61,345 nt of DNA from Fragilaria crotonensis (taxonomy: Eukaryota > Bacillariophyta > Fragilariophyceae > Fragilariales > Fragilariaceae): assembly GCA_022925895.1 (NCBI GenBank), contig JAKSYS010000361.1, forward strand, positions 1-61,345, given 5' to 3'. The translations under genes and the position numbers were made by a program. Under the pieces are notes generated by a model. That model was not told where the DNA came from, ran no database searches, and was given only the letters and a program-made list of their open reading frames with translations. Every line of letters starts with the position of its first letter. Within the stretch, counting starts at the first letter, position 1. Shown piece after piece: positions 39,685 to 50,519 of the stretch.

Positions 39685-42600
39685 ATGAGCAGCACGAAGT
39701 CAGGATGTCTTGCTCCCAGGGTAGTCCCGTCGGTGGTTATTCACGAAGTGGCCGGTGAGACGTACTATGATTCTGTTACTCTACACTTCAAGACGGGAGA
39801 CTTGCAGGTGTTCGTGGGCGACACGGTAGTCATTCCCTGTACGGATGCCAAGAAGGAAAATGGAGCGACCTGGTTTCCTTGGAAACACGATGAGCCATGG
39901 TCGGCAGTCCAAGTGCTTTCTCTGTACAAGACCATTGATTCGAAGTACAAGATGGCGTTTCGTTGGTTTTGGAGGTACAGCGAGGTTTACAAGAGCCACA
40001 AAAAAATGCTGAAGGATGTTCCTAGTGTGAAAGCACTGCGACTTAAAAGTGTTATTGAATCAAGCAGCACTGACACGTCCTTTGTTGACCAAATTATCGG
40101 ACAAGCCGTCGTGACCAGTCAAGACGACGGCTTTCTTCAATTTTCAAAAGCAACCACCGTCAGGAGTATGAATCCAGTTCCTGTTGTGGCATTGCTGTGC
40201 AAAGGCTACTTCGACTTTCAGACTCAACCAAAAGCTTTCAAGGCGACAAGTCAATGGAATGGGGACTCTGGAAGCAGCTCACACTTTGAGATCATGCGGT
40301 CTCGTGGTTTCATCTGTCTAGGAGAGAGCGAACGCAAAGCCTTGATGAATCGCTTTATCGAACTTTTTGATGGTCGAAATGAAATGTCCTGCTCCATGCG
40401 TCAAAGGACGGATACTCAAAATGCGAAGAGGAAGCGAGGGCACTCAGCGTCTTCGAAGGTCATGATAACCAAAGTTAAGTCGAAGGAAATCCATAAGAGG
40501 AAACGAGGATCACAGAAGGTCGAATCAGGATCGGCCTCTCTCGAAGGCGACGTCTTTCTTGAGGAGGAAAGTCAGCATGATATGGACGATGATACGGAAG
40601 GTGGATCAAGGAATCACTTTCGTCATCCAACAGTTCAGCACTCAGATATCTTAAGAGAAGGAACCAACCACTACGCAGCTGTGACAGTCCCCGTGCACTT
40701 GAACAAATGCGCGTCGCGATTTGTGTCAAAAGCGCACCATGAAACATGGAAAGTCGCTATTGGTGATGTTGTTTGCATCCATAGAGAGGGCACCGCCATT
40801 CCCGGATCAAAGAACAAGAGTTCAGGCCAGTGGCATCCATTCAAAGTACCGTGGGTGTGTTGTCAGATCCTCAGTATCTACACAAAAGGGTCAGAAGTGA
40901 ACCTCGAGGTGCGTTGGTTTCCCAGGGCCTCTACCTTAGACAAAGGAGTTCGGAGTAGTCTTCGATATAGTTTCACCGATGATGAACTCTTGGAAACGGT
41001 CGCCGTAGACTTCGACATTCCAGCTACAACTGTCCTGGGCAGAGTCGATCTTTTGCTGGGTCATTATGCTGAAATTGGCATTCTGAAGGACAAAAGCAGC
41101 ACAATTCCAACCATTCGACGTCGGTGCAGGTATTTCTTCTACGAAAAGCTACGTCGCATTCAGCCGTTGTTTTGTGGGGATACGTCGCCTCGAATGTGGC
41201 ACGAACGCCTTCTTGGCCGTGGGTTGAAGGCCTCGCCACTGATGCAGCGAACCAAGCTGAAGCCCGCTGTCGACTATCGACTGGACATTGGTCAAAACGT
41301 GTGGAGTTTCTTCTCCGATCTCAAGTATAACGATGAAACATCGGTCATATGGTCGGACGGCGTTGAAGAATTGCTTCTGAAGGCCCCCTTAAGACCACCA
41401 TGGCACCATTACGTTGACGCAGACAACGTGTGCCACGTTGATGATAGGGAGGCGCAAGTCTGGATAGTTCGCGTTGGTGACGTCGTCGCTGCGCTTAAAG
41501 AAAACTCGACATTCCCCCGCATGCTGGGTGATACCGATCACCGATACTTTCCTTTCAAAGTAAACTGGTGTCCGTGTCAGGTCGCGTCAATATCCAAGAA
41601 AGGAAATGTGTTCCGCGTCGAAGTTAGATGGCTCTTGGGATCCAGCGAAGTTGCCAGTAACGTCCCACTGCCTCAGGACTCGATTTACGACCTTGTCTAC
41701 GAATCGAGGTCCAGCTCTACATCATTTTTAAGTTGCGAATCCCTGCTTGGACCTTTGTGGGTAGCCTCACAATTGCCAGTATCAATTCCACCTTTTCTTC
41801 CCCATTGTGTTCTTGTTTACGGTGGACTCTGGTCATGCGAGGAACAGTTGATGGTCTGCAATCATTTTTCATTGGCGGCCATGATTGAACGCTGTATTAA
41901 GGCAAGCGTCACGTACGACAGGAGAGTCGATGAAGGTTTACTTCAAAAACAGGTTTTGAATCTCCATGTGTCGAAGGGTGGCGACAATTCTCTTCCTTCT
42001 ACGCAGGGAGTTGAATGCGATGATGTAACTGCATTGACTGAGTCAGCGAGTGCTTTCACGGACGTTGAAGAATACAGCGCCTACGATAGTTCGTTAGCTC
42101 AAGCTTCGCCGCCGAGGAATGTTTCAAATCATTCCGTGGGCAGTAGTGGTCGTGTCTCTACATCAGTCTTCCCTTTCCACGTCGATAAATCGGCTCGTCG
42201 AGCTTACTTTACTGAGATGGATATAATCCCGCCCTATTGTACCTACACATGCTGCGATGACAACCATGTGAAAGAATCGGGTCCCTGGAAAGTGAAAATT
42301 GGCGACATCGTTGTTGTTCGCTACGAGCACGGGGCCGGGAAAGCCTTTTTCGATGTCAATAAAGAGCGAAGCCATGTCAACCACCCGTTCGTAACGGGCT
42401 GGGCTGTGGCAGAAATCGTTGTTATCTGGAGGACTTATGACGCGGAAGTGGACCTCCCCTTGTTGGGTTCTGACGTAGCACGGCCCGAATATCATCAATA
42501 TGGAGACCTGGACCTAGAGATTCGTTGGCTCTGGCGAAGGAGGGAGTTGCCTGGTCTTTCTAAACCAGAAGCGCCATCATTGTGTGAAGAAGTTTTTGAG

Positions 42601-44298
42601 ACTGACCATATTGACCGATGTACAGCAGAAAGTGTGTTGGCTCCAGCAAAAGTTCATTTCTCGGCTGACGCATACTTTAAAACTGCCCTTTATGAAATGG
42701 GCATGCCCGTCGTTCAGTTCAGGTGCAGCCGATTCTGGTCCTTTCACCGAAAATCCATCGTTCCATTCGCCGAATCGACAGGGAGAATGGCGAGATCAAG
42801 AATGTATTCTGTTTGTTTATCGCAAGACCATGTTCTGAAGGATGCACTTGATCGTTTCGACAAGCGACAGAAGGACGTTCTGAGAATCACAAACTGCGGG
42901 GCAGCCTACGACGAAGGAAGCAATGGCCCGACCTGGAAAGATGCCTTCGGAATGGTGATTCAGAAATTAAGCTTGTCCCAAGCGTCAACAGATGCGTTCG
43001 AAAAAGGGGCCACGATGCTCGGGAGGGATCGCGAACAGAAGCAAATCACATCCTTTCTCTGTGAAACGATTCGAAGCGCAAGGGAAACAGATTCAAGTGG
43101 CTCCAAGTGTCCGTCCCTGTTCATCGCAGGCCCTCCTGGCACAGGAAAGACAGTGTCGGTTTGCTCCATAATCGAAAAACTGCGTCATAAACAAATTGCT
43201 GGCGACCTACCTTATTTCGATTTCTTTTCATTGAACGGGATGGAGATGCGCCATCCCTTCGACGCTTACGTGAAGTTTTGGGAGATGATATCTGGGACCG
43301 CTAGAGAGAGACTCGCCCCAGAAATGGCGGCGTCAAAACTTGAACGATACTTCTCTGGCCATCCCGTCAAAAATGCCCCTAAGCGACCTGTGGTTGTCCT
43401 CCTGCTTGATGAAATCGACTACCTTGTGACAAAGGAAGAAACTGTGTTGTACAACTTCTTCGACTGGCCAAAACGATCATTTGAAAGACCCGATTGTCCT
43501 CGCCTCATTGTAATTGGAATTTCCAATACCGTAGACCTGCCTTCCAAATTGAAGGCCTGTGCGCGCTCTCGTCTCGGCAGTGCAAGGTGCGATTTCAAGG
43601 CGTACGACGTCCGAGGTATCGTCTCAATCTTGGAAAACAAGATTCAGCCAGACCCGTCGATGTATGCAGTATTCGAAAAGGACGCCATCCTGTTCGCAGC
43701 AAAGAAAGTTGCTGCGGTGTCGGGTGACATTCGAAATGCTTTTCAAACTTGCAAGGCTGCAGCTGAAGCAGTAATGGTTGAAGCAGAACACAGGGCTAGC
43801 AACGAGCCTTTTAACGACCCTCTGTCGTCAAAAGACTGGCCCATGGTGCGGATTAAGGATGTACAGAGGGTCACCCGAGAAAAGATGGGGTCTGTCATAT
43901 CGCAGACGCTTGCAGGGTTAGCTCCCTTGGAGGCGTTGGTTGTGGTGGCAGTTGCTAGTCTTTCGAAGAGTTCGGGCCGTGGTGCTGGACGTCTTGACAT
44001 ACTAGAGGTGACTACCAAGGTAGAGGCCGTAGCAAACGCGCAAGGGAATAGTATGTACCTGCCGCCTCCTTCCTTCACCGAACTGTTGAGCATTCTTGAA
44101 CGACTCGCTGACTCTCGGCTGATACACCTTCGCACTGAGAAGAGTTCCGCCCTCTCTTTCCGATCGTCGCGAGGTGGGAGTGGGGGAGCCTGGCCGATGA
44201 TAGCCTCAGCAGTTGACTCCAGCGAGATCCTCCTGGCATTCAGACAAGGGCAACATAGTCAGCTGGCAGAAAGCCAGTTGGGTGCATGTGATCTTTGA
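39685..44298 (+). CDS. ORC1: origin recognition complex subunit 1 (ORC1) with four BAH-like modules
   Basis: A 1537-residue protein from the ATG at 39685 (MSSTKSGC); the longer frame starts at a TTG. Four related modules precede the ATPase, each with a GDxV strand, a PF/W core and a closing RWxxRxxE-like strand. They lie at residues about 45-110 (FRWFWRYSEV), 354-425 (LEVRWFPRAS), 590-665 (VEVRWLLGSSEV) and 866-955 (LEIRWLWRRREL), with low-complexity linkers, one basic (KRKRG). The AAA+ part has GPPGTGKT at about 1150, LLLDEID at about 1240, sensor VIGISNT and the ARSRLG arginine motif, then a winged-helix end. ORC1/Cdc6 proteins load the replicative helicase; BAH modules read nucleosomes. 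Usual ORC1 has one BAH. No introns are seen. Confidence 0.9.
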   Translation: MSSTKSGCLAPRVVPSVVIHEVAGETYYDSVTLHFKTGDLQVFVGDTVVIPCTDAKKENGATWFPWKHDEPWSAVQVLSLYKTIDSKYKMAFRWFWRYSEVYKSHKKMLKDVPSVKALRLKSVIESSSTDTSFVDQIIGQAVVTSQDDGFLQFSKATTVRSMNPVPVVALLCKGYFDFQTQPKAFKATSQWNGDSGSSSHFEIMRSRGFICLGESERKALMNRFIELFDGRNEMSCSMRQRTDTQNAKRKRGHSASSKVMITKVKSKEIHKRKRGSQKVESGSASLEGDVFLEEESQHDMDDDTEGGSRNHFRHPTVQHSDILREGTNHYAAVTVPVHLNKCASRFVSKAHHETWKVAIGDVVCIHREGTAIPGSKNKSSGQWHPFKVPWVCCQILSIYTKGSEVNLEVRWFPRASTLDKGVRSSLRYSFTDDELLETVAVDFDIPATTVLGRVDLLLGHYAEIGILKDKSSTIPTIRRRCRYFFYEKLRRIQPLFCGDTSPRMWHERLLGRGLKASPLMQRTKLKPAVDYRLDIGQNVWSFFSDLKYNDETSVIWSDGVEELLLKAPLRPPWHHYVDADNVCHVDDREAQVWIVRVGDVVAALKENSTFPRMLGDTDHRYFPFKVNWCPCQVASISKKGNVFRVEVRWLLGSSEVASNVPLPQDSIYDLVYESRSSSTSFLSCESLLGPLWVASQLPVSIPPFLPHCVLVYGGLWSCEEQLMVCNHFSLAAMIERCIKASVTYDRRVDEGLLQKQVLNLHVSKGGDNSLPSTQGVECDDVTALTESASAFTDVEEYSAYDSSLAQASPPRNVSNHSVGSSGRVSTSVFPFHVDKSARRAYFTEMDIIPPYCTYTCCDDNHVKESGPWKVKIGDIVVVRYEHGAGKAFFDVNKERSHVNHPFVTGWAVAEIVVIWRTYDAEVDLPLLGSDVARPEYHQYGDLDLEIRWLWRRRELPGLSKPEAPSLCEEVFETDHIDRCTAESVLAPAKVHFSADAYFKTALYEMGMPVVQFRCSRFWSFHRKSIVPFAESTGRMARSRMYSVCLSQDHVLKDALDRFDKRQKDVLRITNCGAAYDEGSNGPTWKDAFGMVIQKLSLSQASTDAFEKGATMLGRDREQKQITSFLCETIRSARETDSSGSKCPSLFIAGPPGTGKTVSVCSIIEKLRHKQIAGDLPYFDFFSLNGMEMRHPFDAYVKFWEMISGTARERLAPEMAASKLERYFSGHPVKNAPKRPVVVLLLDEIDYLVTKEETVLYNFFDWPKRSFERPDCPRLIVIGISNTVDLPSKLKACARSRLGSARCDFKAYDVRGIVSILENKIQPDPSMYAVFEKDAILFAAKKVAAVSGDIRNAFQTCKAAAEAVMVEAEHRASNEPFNDPLSSKDWPMVRIKDVQRVTREKMGSVISQTLAGLAPLEALVVVAVASLSKSSGRGAGRLDILEVTTKVEAVANAQGNSMYLPPPSFTELLSILERLADSRLIHLRTEKSSALSFRSSRGGSGGAWPMIASAVDSSEILLAFRQGQHSQLAESQLGACDL

Positions 44299-44691
44299 AG
44301 GATGTGTTTCCTATAATTCTCAAGTCTACCAGTAGTTCGACACTTGAGAACAAATCCCAAGATTCACATGGTAAGGTCATCGTCCAAGGCCATTAGCCTT
44401 CACCTTCGGACGATAGTCCACAGAAGTCGTTAGGTACTTATCTTCCTACCCATTCGATCCCAACAAGCACTCGCCCTCACGGACAAGGTCAGATGTGTTA
44501 CCTGGGCTGTTCCCTACAGCAACATATTCCCACCATTGACAAGGCAGCCATGTAGTCCGATGGCGTACATTATTTGGTGTGGAAATCTAACATACGAATT
44601 CGTTTAGGGATCGCAACTCGCAACTGCTCAACCATTCTAGCTTTTATGAATTTACCGCTCGTTAATACTATTTACAGGACGTTCCAAAATT
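44299..44691. other. intergenic region between ORC1 and epimerase
   Basis: 393 bp between convergent genes. Most of it is a decayed copy of the 3' end of the neighbouring epimerase gene, listed separately. Confidence 0.6.
44357..44515 (-). pseudogene. decayed duplicate of epimerase 3' end
   Basis: 44357-44515 aligns with the 3' coding end of the epimerase (about 44718-44925). Shared strings include GATTCACA, AAGGT-ATCGTCCAAG-CCATT, GTAGTC, GGTACT-ATCTT, CTC-CC-TACGGACA and ACCTGG. Substitutions and small gaps are many, so the copy is old. It lies directly downstream of the intact gene in the same orientation, which suggests a partial tandem duplication with later decay. Confidence 0.75.
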
Positions 44692-45885
44692 CTAATTCGA
44701 AACTTCCAGGGACTGAAGATTCACAAGCGAAGGTGATCGTCCAAGTCCATTGGCCTGCGTTTCTGGGCAGTAGTCAACGGTCGCTGCTTGGTACTCATCT
44801 TGATACCACCTCGCCGTCTTCTCAATTCCTTCCTCAAATGACGTCTTGGACACATAGCCCAGCATTCGCTCTGCCTTACGGACATCGGCACAAGTATATG
44901 GTACATCACCTGGCTGGTCAGGCATAACGCGAATCTTGGCCTTCTTCCCTACGTGTTTCTGAACAAGGTCGATGAATTCCTTCAAGGACGTTCCAGCACC
45001 CTTTCCAAGGTTAAAGATTTCGTAGCCATGGGGGCGGTCGATCGAGCGAACAATTCCGTCCACGATGTCGTCAATGTAAGTATAGTCACGACTTGATGAT
45101 CCATCACCAAATTGTTGAATCTCAACTCCACGGCTGACTCTATCGATGAACTTGAAAGGAGCCATATCTGGTCGACCACGTGGGCCATAAACGGTGAAGA
45201 ATCGGAGTCCTGTCACGTTCAGCTTGTAGAGGTGATGGTATGTGTAAGCCAACAGCTCACATGCCTTCTTTGTGGCAGCGTAGGGTGAGACTGGATTGTC
45301 CACTGCTTCATCTTCAGAGAAGAAAGTTGACTTCGAGCCACCGTAGACTGAGGATGACGAGGCGAAGACAAAGTTCTTCACACCGAACTTATGCGAAAGC
45401 TCCATCAGGTGCGTAGTCGCCTTGATGTTGGAGTGAATGTAGATAAAGGGGTCTTGGATGGATGGTCGGACGCCAGCACGAGCTGCCATGTGGCACACCC
45501 ACTCGGGTTTCGTAGTCTCGAACACGTCTAGCATAAATGCCTCATCACAGATATCCCCTCGGTAAACAGAAACTCTGCCGGCTCCGTATTTGCTCAACAG
45601 GAGCTTCAGGTTGCCCTCCTTGATGCGTGTGTCGTAGTAGTCATTCATCTCATCTACGATGACGACATCATCGCCGCGGGCGAGGAGGTAGTCTGCAACG
45701 TGGCTGCCAATAAAACCGGCGCCTCCGGTGACAAGTACTTTCTTATAGCCCACGTGCGGTTCGACGAGCTGTTCATCTTCCCATGAATCCGATGTAGTCA
45801 CTGATGATTCGGAGTCTGTCATGGGCGTGGAAACTGAATTGACTTCATCGTCGACCACGCGTTTGTTGATGTCAGGAGAATTCAT
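44692..45885 (-). CDS. UDP-glucuronate 4-epimerase
   Basis: Interconverts UDP-glucuronate and UDP-galacturonate for polysaccharide synthesis. The chosen start is the ATG at 45885 (MNSPDINKRV), 397 residues. An in-frame ATG at 46083 would add 66 residues rich in His/Ser that read like leader-RNA sequence. The short-chain dehydrogenase fold is complete: VLVTGGAGFIGSHVA (NAD site) at residues about 51-65, HMAARAGVRPS, ASSSSVYGG (catalytic Ser/Thr region), YAATKKACE (Tyr and Lys), RFFTVYGPRGRPDMA and SRDYTYIDDIV. The motif AGVRPSIQDP is typical of GAE/LpsL-type epimerases. Plant enzymes have an N-terminal membrane anchor; none is visible here, so the enzyme may be cytosolic. Confidence 0.93.
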   Translation of the reverse strand: MNSPDINKRVVDDEVNSVSTPMTDSESSVTTSDSWEDEQLVEPHVGYKKVLVTGGAGFIGSHVADYLLARGDDVVIVDEMNDYYDTRIKEGNLKLLLSKYGAGRVSVYRGDICDEAFMLDVFETTKPEWVCHMAARAGVRPSIQDPFIYIHSNIKATTHLMELSHKFGVKNFVFASSSSVYGGSKSTFFSEDEAVDNPVSPYAATKKACELLAYTYHHLYKLNVTGLRFFTVYGPRGRPDMAPFKFIDRVSRGVEIQQFGDGSSSRDYTYIDDIVDGIVRSIDRPHGYEIFNLGKGAGTSLKEFIDLVQKHVGKKAKIRVMPDQPGDVPYTCADVRKAERMLGYVSKTSFEEGIEKTARWYQDEYQAATVDYCPETQANGLGRSPSLVNLQSLEVSN

Positions 45886-46810
45886 GTTGATTTCTGAAGG
45901 TGTATGAGAAATGATTCGATGAGAATTGTGGGAGACCAATTTGTGGTGACTGAACGGAAAAAAGATGAGGTCGTGAGTGTGACTAATTCTGTGGGACGTA
46001 TGATAGGACATGGACTGGTTGAGCTGGAGCCAAACGGCGGAATCAGTAGGAACTCTTACGCGTGTTAGGGGTTTCTTCGGCATTCCTGGTTTGTCAGAAT
46101 ATCGACCTCTTGTGGGCGCGCGGTCAGAAACAGTTCTAACAAATGCGTACTCCGACTACATGCGTACTATACGAATACGCTACATCATCGTACGTAGAAC
46201 GATGGTACGAGTAGCTGGTACTTGAATCTAGGTGCGTCGCCAGATTCATTCCCAGTCGCCAGACACATCACATTCAAATTTGTTCGGGAATGACTCACTT
46301 CAGTGCGCCGTAGTACAGTACAATGTAGCGGTCTGCAGCCGTTATGTACAAGCATACATACATCTATGTATACCCGTATCATGGCTGCCAACCAAGTCTG
46401 AGTGATACTCATTCATGTCGATCGAAACACGTTTGGATGACGTACGAAACCGTACTTCCGTTAATTCTGACAGAGTGCAGGGCGCTGAGACAGACGTGCA
46501 GACGACAGGCTGGCCGACCCCACATGAGAATTTTTAAACACGCCTCCTGTGGGTCCTACGGTACAACGCACCAGGTGCTTCTTGTACTTCAGCGTTCAGC
46601 GTGTCTCTCAGTGAGGTTCGGGAAACTCATAACGGAAGCTTCGTACATAATGTACACAGCACTCTATGTAATACCAGACTCTACTACGCGTACAAGTACC
46701 ATGTATCATGTAGTAGTAAAGGAGTACTCGAGTACATAGCACGCAGCCGTATGCAGACATATCATAGTTCGAAGTTCCAAGCAAGATAACGAAAATTCCG
46801 CAACTCCCCA
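45886..46810. other. intergenic region, GTAC-rich
   Basis: Upstream of the epimerase. It contains the possible 66-codon N-terminal extension up to 46083, then GTAC-rich sequence at 46140-46740. No gene is recognised. Confidence 0.5.
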
Positions 46811-46943
46811 GGAAGGTCCGGCCCAAGCACGTTTCGCGATTAACAGATGTACCTTAAGGATGTGCGCGCCAGCCAATGACCGGCCGGCGTGATGAGAGCT
46901 TGTTAGGATCTTTGTCGTATCATTCGAGCTGGCAAGGTTCAGC

Positions 46944-47203
46944 AAATGTCAGCAGATTTCTTTTTCGTCAGCAAATGTCAGCAGATTTGGTTTTCGTCAG
47001 CAAATGTCAGCAAACTTGATTCTCGTCAGCAAACGTCAGAAGATGTCAGCATCACCGTAGCTTTTGTACTGGAAAAAACTCGTTTTCGTCATCATATGTC
47101 AGAAAATGTCAGCAGATTCGAATTTCGTCAGCAGACGTCAGCAAATTCGTTTTTTGTCAGCGGATGTCAGCAGATCTGTCTTTTCGTCAGCAAGTGTCAG
47201 CAA
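46944..47203 (+). repeat. GTCAGCA tandem repeat array (left half of foldback element)
   Basis: Degenerate tandem units of about 29 bp, each of the form GTCAGCAAATGTCAGCAGATT plus a T-rich end, repeat about nine times with breaks. They could be transposase-binding sites near the element end. The units are too degenerate, with no unique spacers, to be a CRISPR array. Confidence 0.8.
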
Positions 47204-47464
47204 AACGACGATGACGCTGGCATAACCAGTTTAGCACCAGCCAGACACAGAACGGAAATGATTTTCGCCTCCGGCCAGCGTGAATTCGACCTTGATTCAC
47301 GACTAAGCGTGTATTGCCGGACCTTCCAGGAAGGTCCGGCACATATGTACTGAATCGTGAATGAAGAAGAAACGCGCCGGCCGGAGGAGAAATCGGTTCC
47401 GTTCAATGTCTGGCTGGTGTAAAACTGGATATGCCGGCGTGATTATAGTGCAGCTGGCGTCTGC

Positions 47465-47935
47465 AAAAAGATTTGCTTACAGGAAGACAAATTTGCTGAC
47501 AGAATAAAATTGCTTAAGCAATTTGCTTACGAAAAGCAAATTTGCTTACTGAAAAGCAAATTTTCTGAATCAGCAAAAATATTGCTTACGGAGAATCGAA
47601 TTTGCTGATTCAGCAAAAAAATTGCTTAGGGTGAATTGAATTTGCTTTGTAAGCAAAAATAATTGTTTAGAGAATTGGCTTTCATAGTAGAACATCAGTT
47701 TATGTCGCCGTGGACATAGGAATCCAAGACTCACGTTTTTCTTTTAAGAAGCAATTTTTCTGAATTGCTGGTACAATTTGCTTTTACGACAATCAAATTT
47801 GCTGATTTGCTTACACAATTGCTTACGACAATCTGATTTGCTGACAGCAAAAATTTGCTGACAAAATTTGCTGACACTAAGATTTTGCTTACAGAATTTG
47901 CTGACAGACTGAAAAAATTGCTGACAAAAAAAGAC
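47465..47935 (-). repeat. TTTGCTGAC/TTTGCTTAC repeat array (right half of foldback element)
   Basis: Many copies of AATTTGCTTAC and AATTTGCTGA(C), the reverse complement of the core GTCAGCAAATT of the left array. This confirms that the two halves are inverted relatives. The right array is more diverged and interrupted by about 70 bp of other sequence near 47690-47760. Confidence 0.78.
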
Positions 47936-48096
47936 CTTGCCGGCTCGGTTGGATCAACAAGATGGCTAAAATTGTCGCATCACGCCAATCGGAGGACGGC
48001 TGGCGTCAGGGCTCATCGATGTCACAAATAACGGCTGGAACGTGCTTGGGCCGGACCTTCCAGGTCGTATCATAGGTCTGAAAAGCGTGTACCAGG

Positions 48097-48098
48097 TA
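48097..48098. repeat. TA target duplication, left
   Basis: The TA before the CCAGTTAAAA terminal repeat is matched by TA at 57872-57873 after the other end, the target site of Tc1/mariner/pogo elements. Confidence 0.75.
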
Positions 48099-48127
48099 CC
48101 AGTTAAAAAGGGCTTAGAACCTATAAA
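48099..48127. repeat. left terminal inverted repeat of pogo-like transposon
   Basis: 29 bp, inverted match with 57843-57871 at 28 of 29 positions. Confidence 0.9.
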
Positions 48128-48720
48128 TTAACGCATTTTTCGACTCGCAGTATCATTCTCAAAACGCGTCGTATTCATTTTCAGCTCACTTACGAACTCT
48201 TATGTTGCTCCTTTTACACACCAAAAGTTAATCAATTAAGTACTGGACAAGGCAGTTGTCATTTTATTCAGCTTCTTAGTGGCCTCATTCTCCGTGTGAT
48301 TGGTTCTAAGCCATACATAAGATTTTACTCATACATGAAGTATAATTTATATCTTGGCGGGAATTTTTTTTCACGCATTCGCCGAATGATCCCGGATCTC
48401 AATTTTTACTGCTACGCTCCTTCTGTTGTTGATTTTGTACTAACCTTGAACTTGCAAATTTTCCAAGCGGTGCTGGTATCATGGTACCAGAGTCACATTG
48501 ATTTCACGTGGATGATGAGCGGCACATGCATTCGCATATTCCACATAAAGAATTGTTCATTTGTTCATTTACAACGCTATCAATAATCGTCAATAACACT
48601 TCAATTGCTGGCGGAAGAACATTTGCTTTCTCTTCGTCATTTGTCGACGAGCTCAGACTGCTTGCGGTGCAGTAGGTTCGTCGAGATCAGGTCGAGTGCC
48701 GGTTGAATTCAGCCGTTCGA
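48128..48720. other. 3' region of pogo-like transposon
   Basis: AT-rich non-coding DNA between the left terminal repeat and the transposase end. Small open frames here are unconvincing. Confidence 0.5.
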
Positions 48721-50514
48721 TTAGTAGGTGTCTCGTTGATGGAACAGGTAAGTCCCTGGGCGTTTGTACCAATTCACCATAACCTTTAATTGTGACACTG
48801 TCAACTTCTCATTACTCAACTCCAACGCTCTTATTTCAGAAACTTTAATACGATTGGACCGAAATACCTGAAGTCTATTGTGGAACTGAGTCAATAGCTT
48901 CGATTGTTTCAGTTCTTCGCCTTCCTCCATGTCATCAAAACCTCAGGACCGAGCATAAATCTCTGAGCTGCAACATGAAGTCCAGCGCTGTAACGCTTAC
49001 TCTTTGATTTGATGGTTTCTTGTGCAGTCTCGACTCTCTTGAGCATGTTCTCTTCAAAATTTATGCCATTCCTTGCATCATCGCGAACTTTATACTCCAA
49101 GAGTGAAGTCATGATCGTTCCTGCCAGGCCTCGTGACAAGTTCAATTGTTCTGCCACCACCACCGATTGCAATGCTGAAACTCCTGTCTCAGAGCAGCTC
49201 ATGGTGTTGTCAATGTCCCCATGCTCCTCGTGCGATTGTTGTTGCTGTGTGGCGGCAATCTCAGGGTGTAGTAAGCAATTATAATTAAGGGGCCCCCATC
49301 CTCGCTCTGCAATGGCTTTCAAATTTGAACGGACGCAGGCAAAGGAATCTGCCCATGCTTGAGCAACAAGGTAAACCACATCCTTTTTGTTGATTGCAAA
49401 CTCAGCTTGTGCTAACTCCTTCCGTGCCAGCAGTTCCCTTTTATACCGAGTCAAAGCCATCTTGAAACAGCCGTTCTGCTCGGTCGAATCTCCGACTTGC
49501 CAATAGCTTGTGCCATATGGCACACCAATACAAGCATTCCACTTTGTGGTTGGATCATTAACGTATCTGAGAAACTTCAAGTCAAAGCGACTGCCGTGTC
49601 CATCAAGCAAGAGAAATGGAGGAACTCCGTCAGAGCGATCAAACAGTTCCATCTTATCCATCACTTTCAGCATGTCGACGAGGAGATCGTGTGATGCTGC
49701 CATTCTCAGAACAGCAGCAGAAAGTCGGAACATCTTTGCCACGAAACCTACACACTGGCCCCATTGGATATTGCTTGTTGATGCCTCCAGAGTTTTGTCT
49801 CTTATCTTCTTCTCTCCGATCCAGGGAGCTGACGCGTTCAATCCAAGCACCCAACTTGGACACATTTTCATGGCCTCGAATATGATTGCACACATGACAG
49901 GCTCGCCTGTTGCAGCGGTGAACCCATCACTGTGAAGTGTGAGTCTTTGTTGCTGCTTTAATTTGTGGTCGTCCAGCTGCTTCACACAAGAATTTCTCAC
50001 CACCAACGTTGCCATCTTTTGTCGTTGATGTATTTGATCCAACTTCATCAACGAAGACAAGCTTGTGAGGGCGCTGCATCATATATTCTGTTGGGAGACC
50101 ATATGCTTCAGCTTTGTGTTCAACTATCTCGCCACTCTTATCGAGCAATACCTTTTTTTTAGCATTGATGCTATGCCCGTTTCCGCCATTGCTTTGTACA
50201 CCTCCTTATACATAACAAGAAAGTTAGCGTAAGTGCACCATTCGGCTCTCTTCACCTCAAATTTCACGCATCGCTTGCTTCTAATGATATGCTCGTTTCT
50301 CTTCAAAAAGGAATTCCAATATCCCAGTCCAAGTCGTTCTGGCGGTGTTCTTGAATGTCGACGTGGTCTCTTGTAAGGGAGCATCTGTCCCACTGCTGCA
50401 TTCTTCATCTCGTTTGCTGCAAGACACGTCGAGCCTGAAGTTGAAGTCTCGTCGTTGTCAATGTTTGTAGTACTCCTCGATGCAGCACATGAGTTATCAG
50501 CTGCACAACTGTTA

Positions 50515-50519
50515 CTTGC
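50515..50519. repeat. target-site duplication of second copia element, left (CTTGC)
   Basis: CTTGC directly before the left LTR, repeated at 56397-56401 after the right LTR. Confidence 0.9.

Larger units (their letters stand above)
46811..48061. mobile_element. foldback/MITE-like element, two abutting units with terminal inverted repeats
   Basis: The outer ends are a perfect 23-bp inverted repeat, GGAAGGTCCGGCCCAAGCAC + GTT, at 46811-46833 and 48039-48061. In the middle, 47315-47341 is a 27-nt palindrome (TGCCGGACCTTCC-A-GGAAGGTCCGGCA) that places two such ends back to back. The structure thus divides into units 46811-47327 and 47329-48061. DNA on both sides of the centre (about 47216-47327 and 47329-47445) is inverted-homologous for over 100 bp. 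No coding capacity and no clear target duplication were found. The probable mover is a transposase encoded elsewhere. Confidence 0.8.

Noticed and set aside
46944-47203. CRISPR-like array
   Set aside because: The units are degenerate tandem repeats without constant-length unique spacers, in a eukaryotic mobile element.
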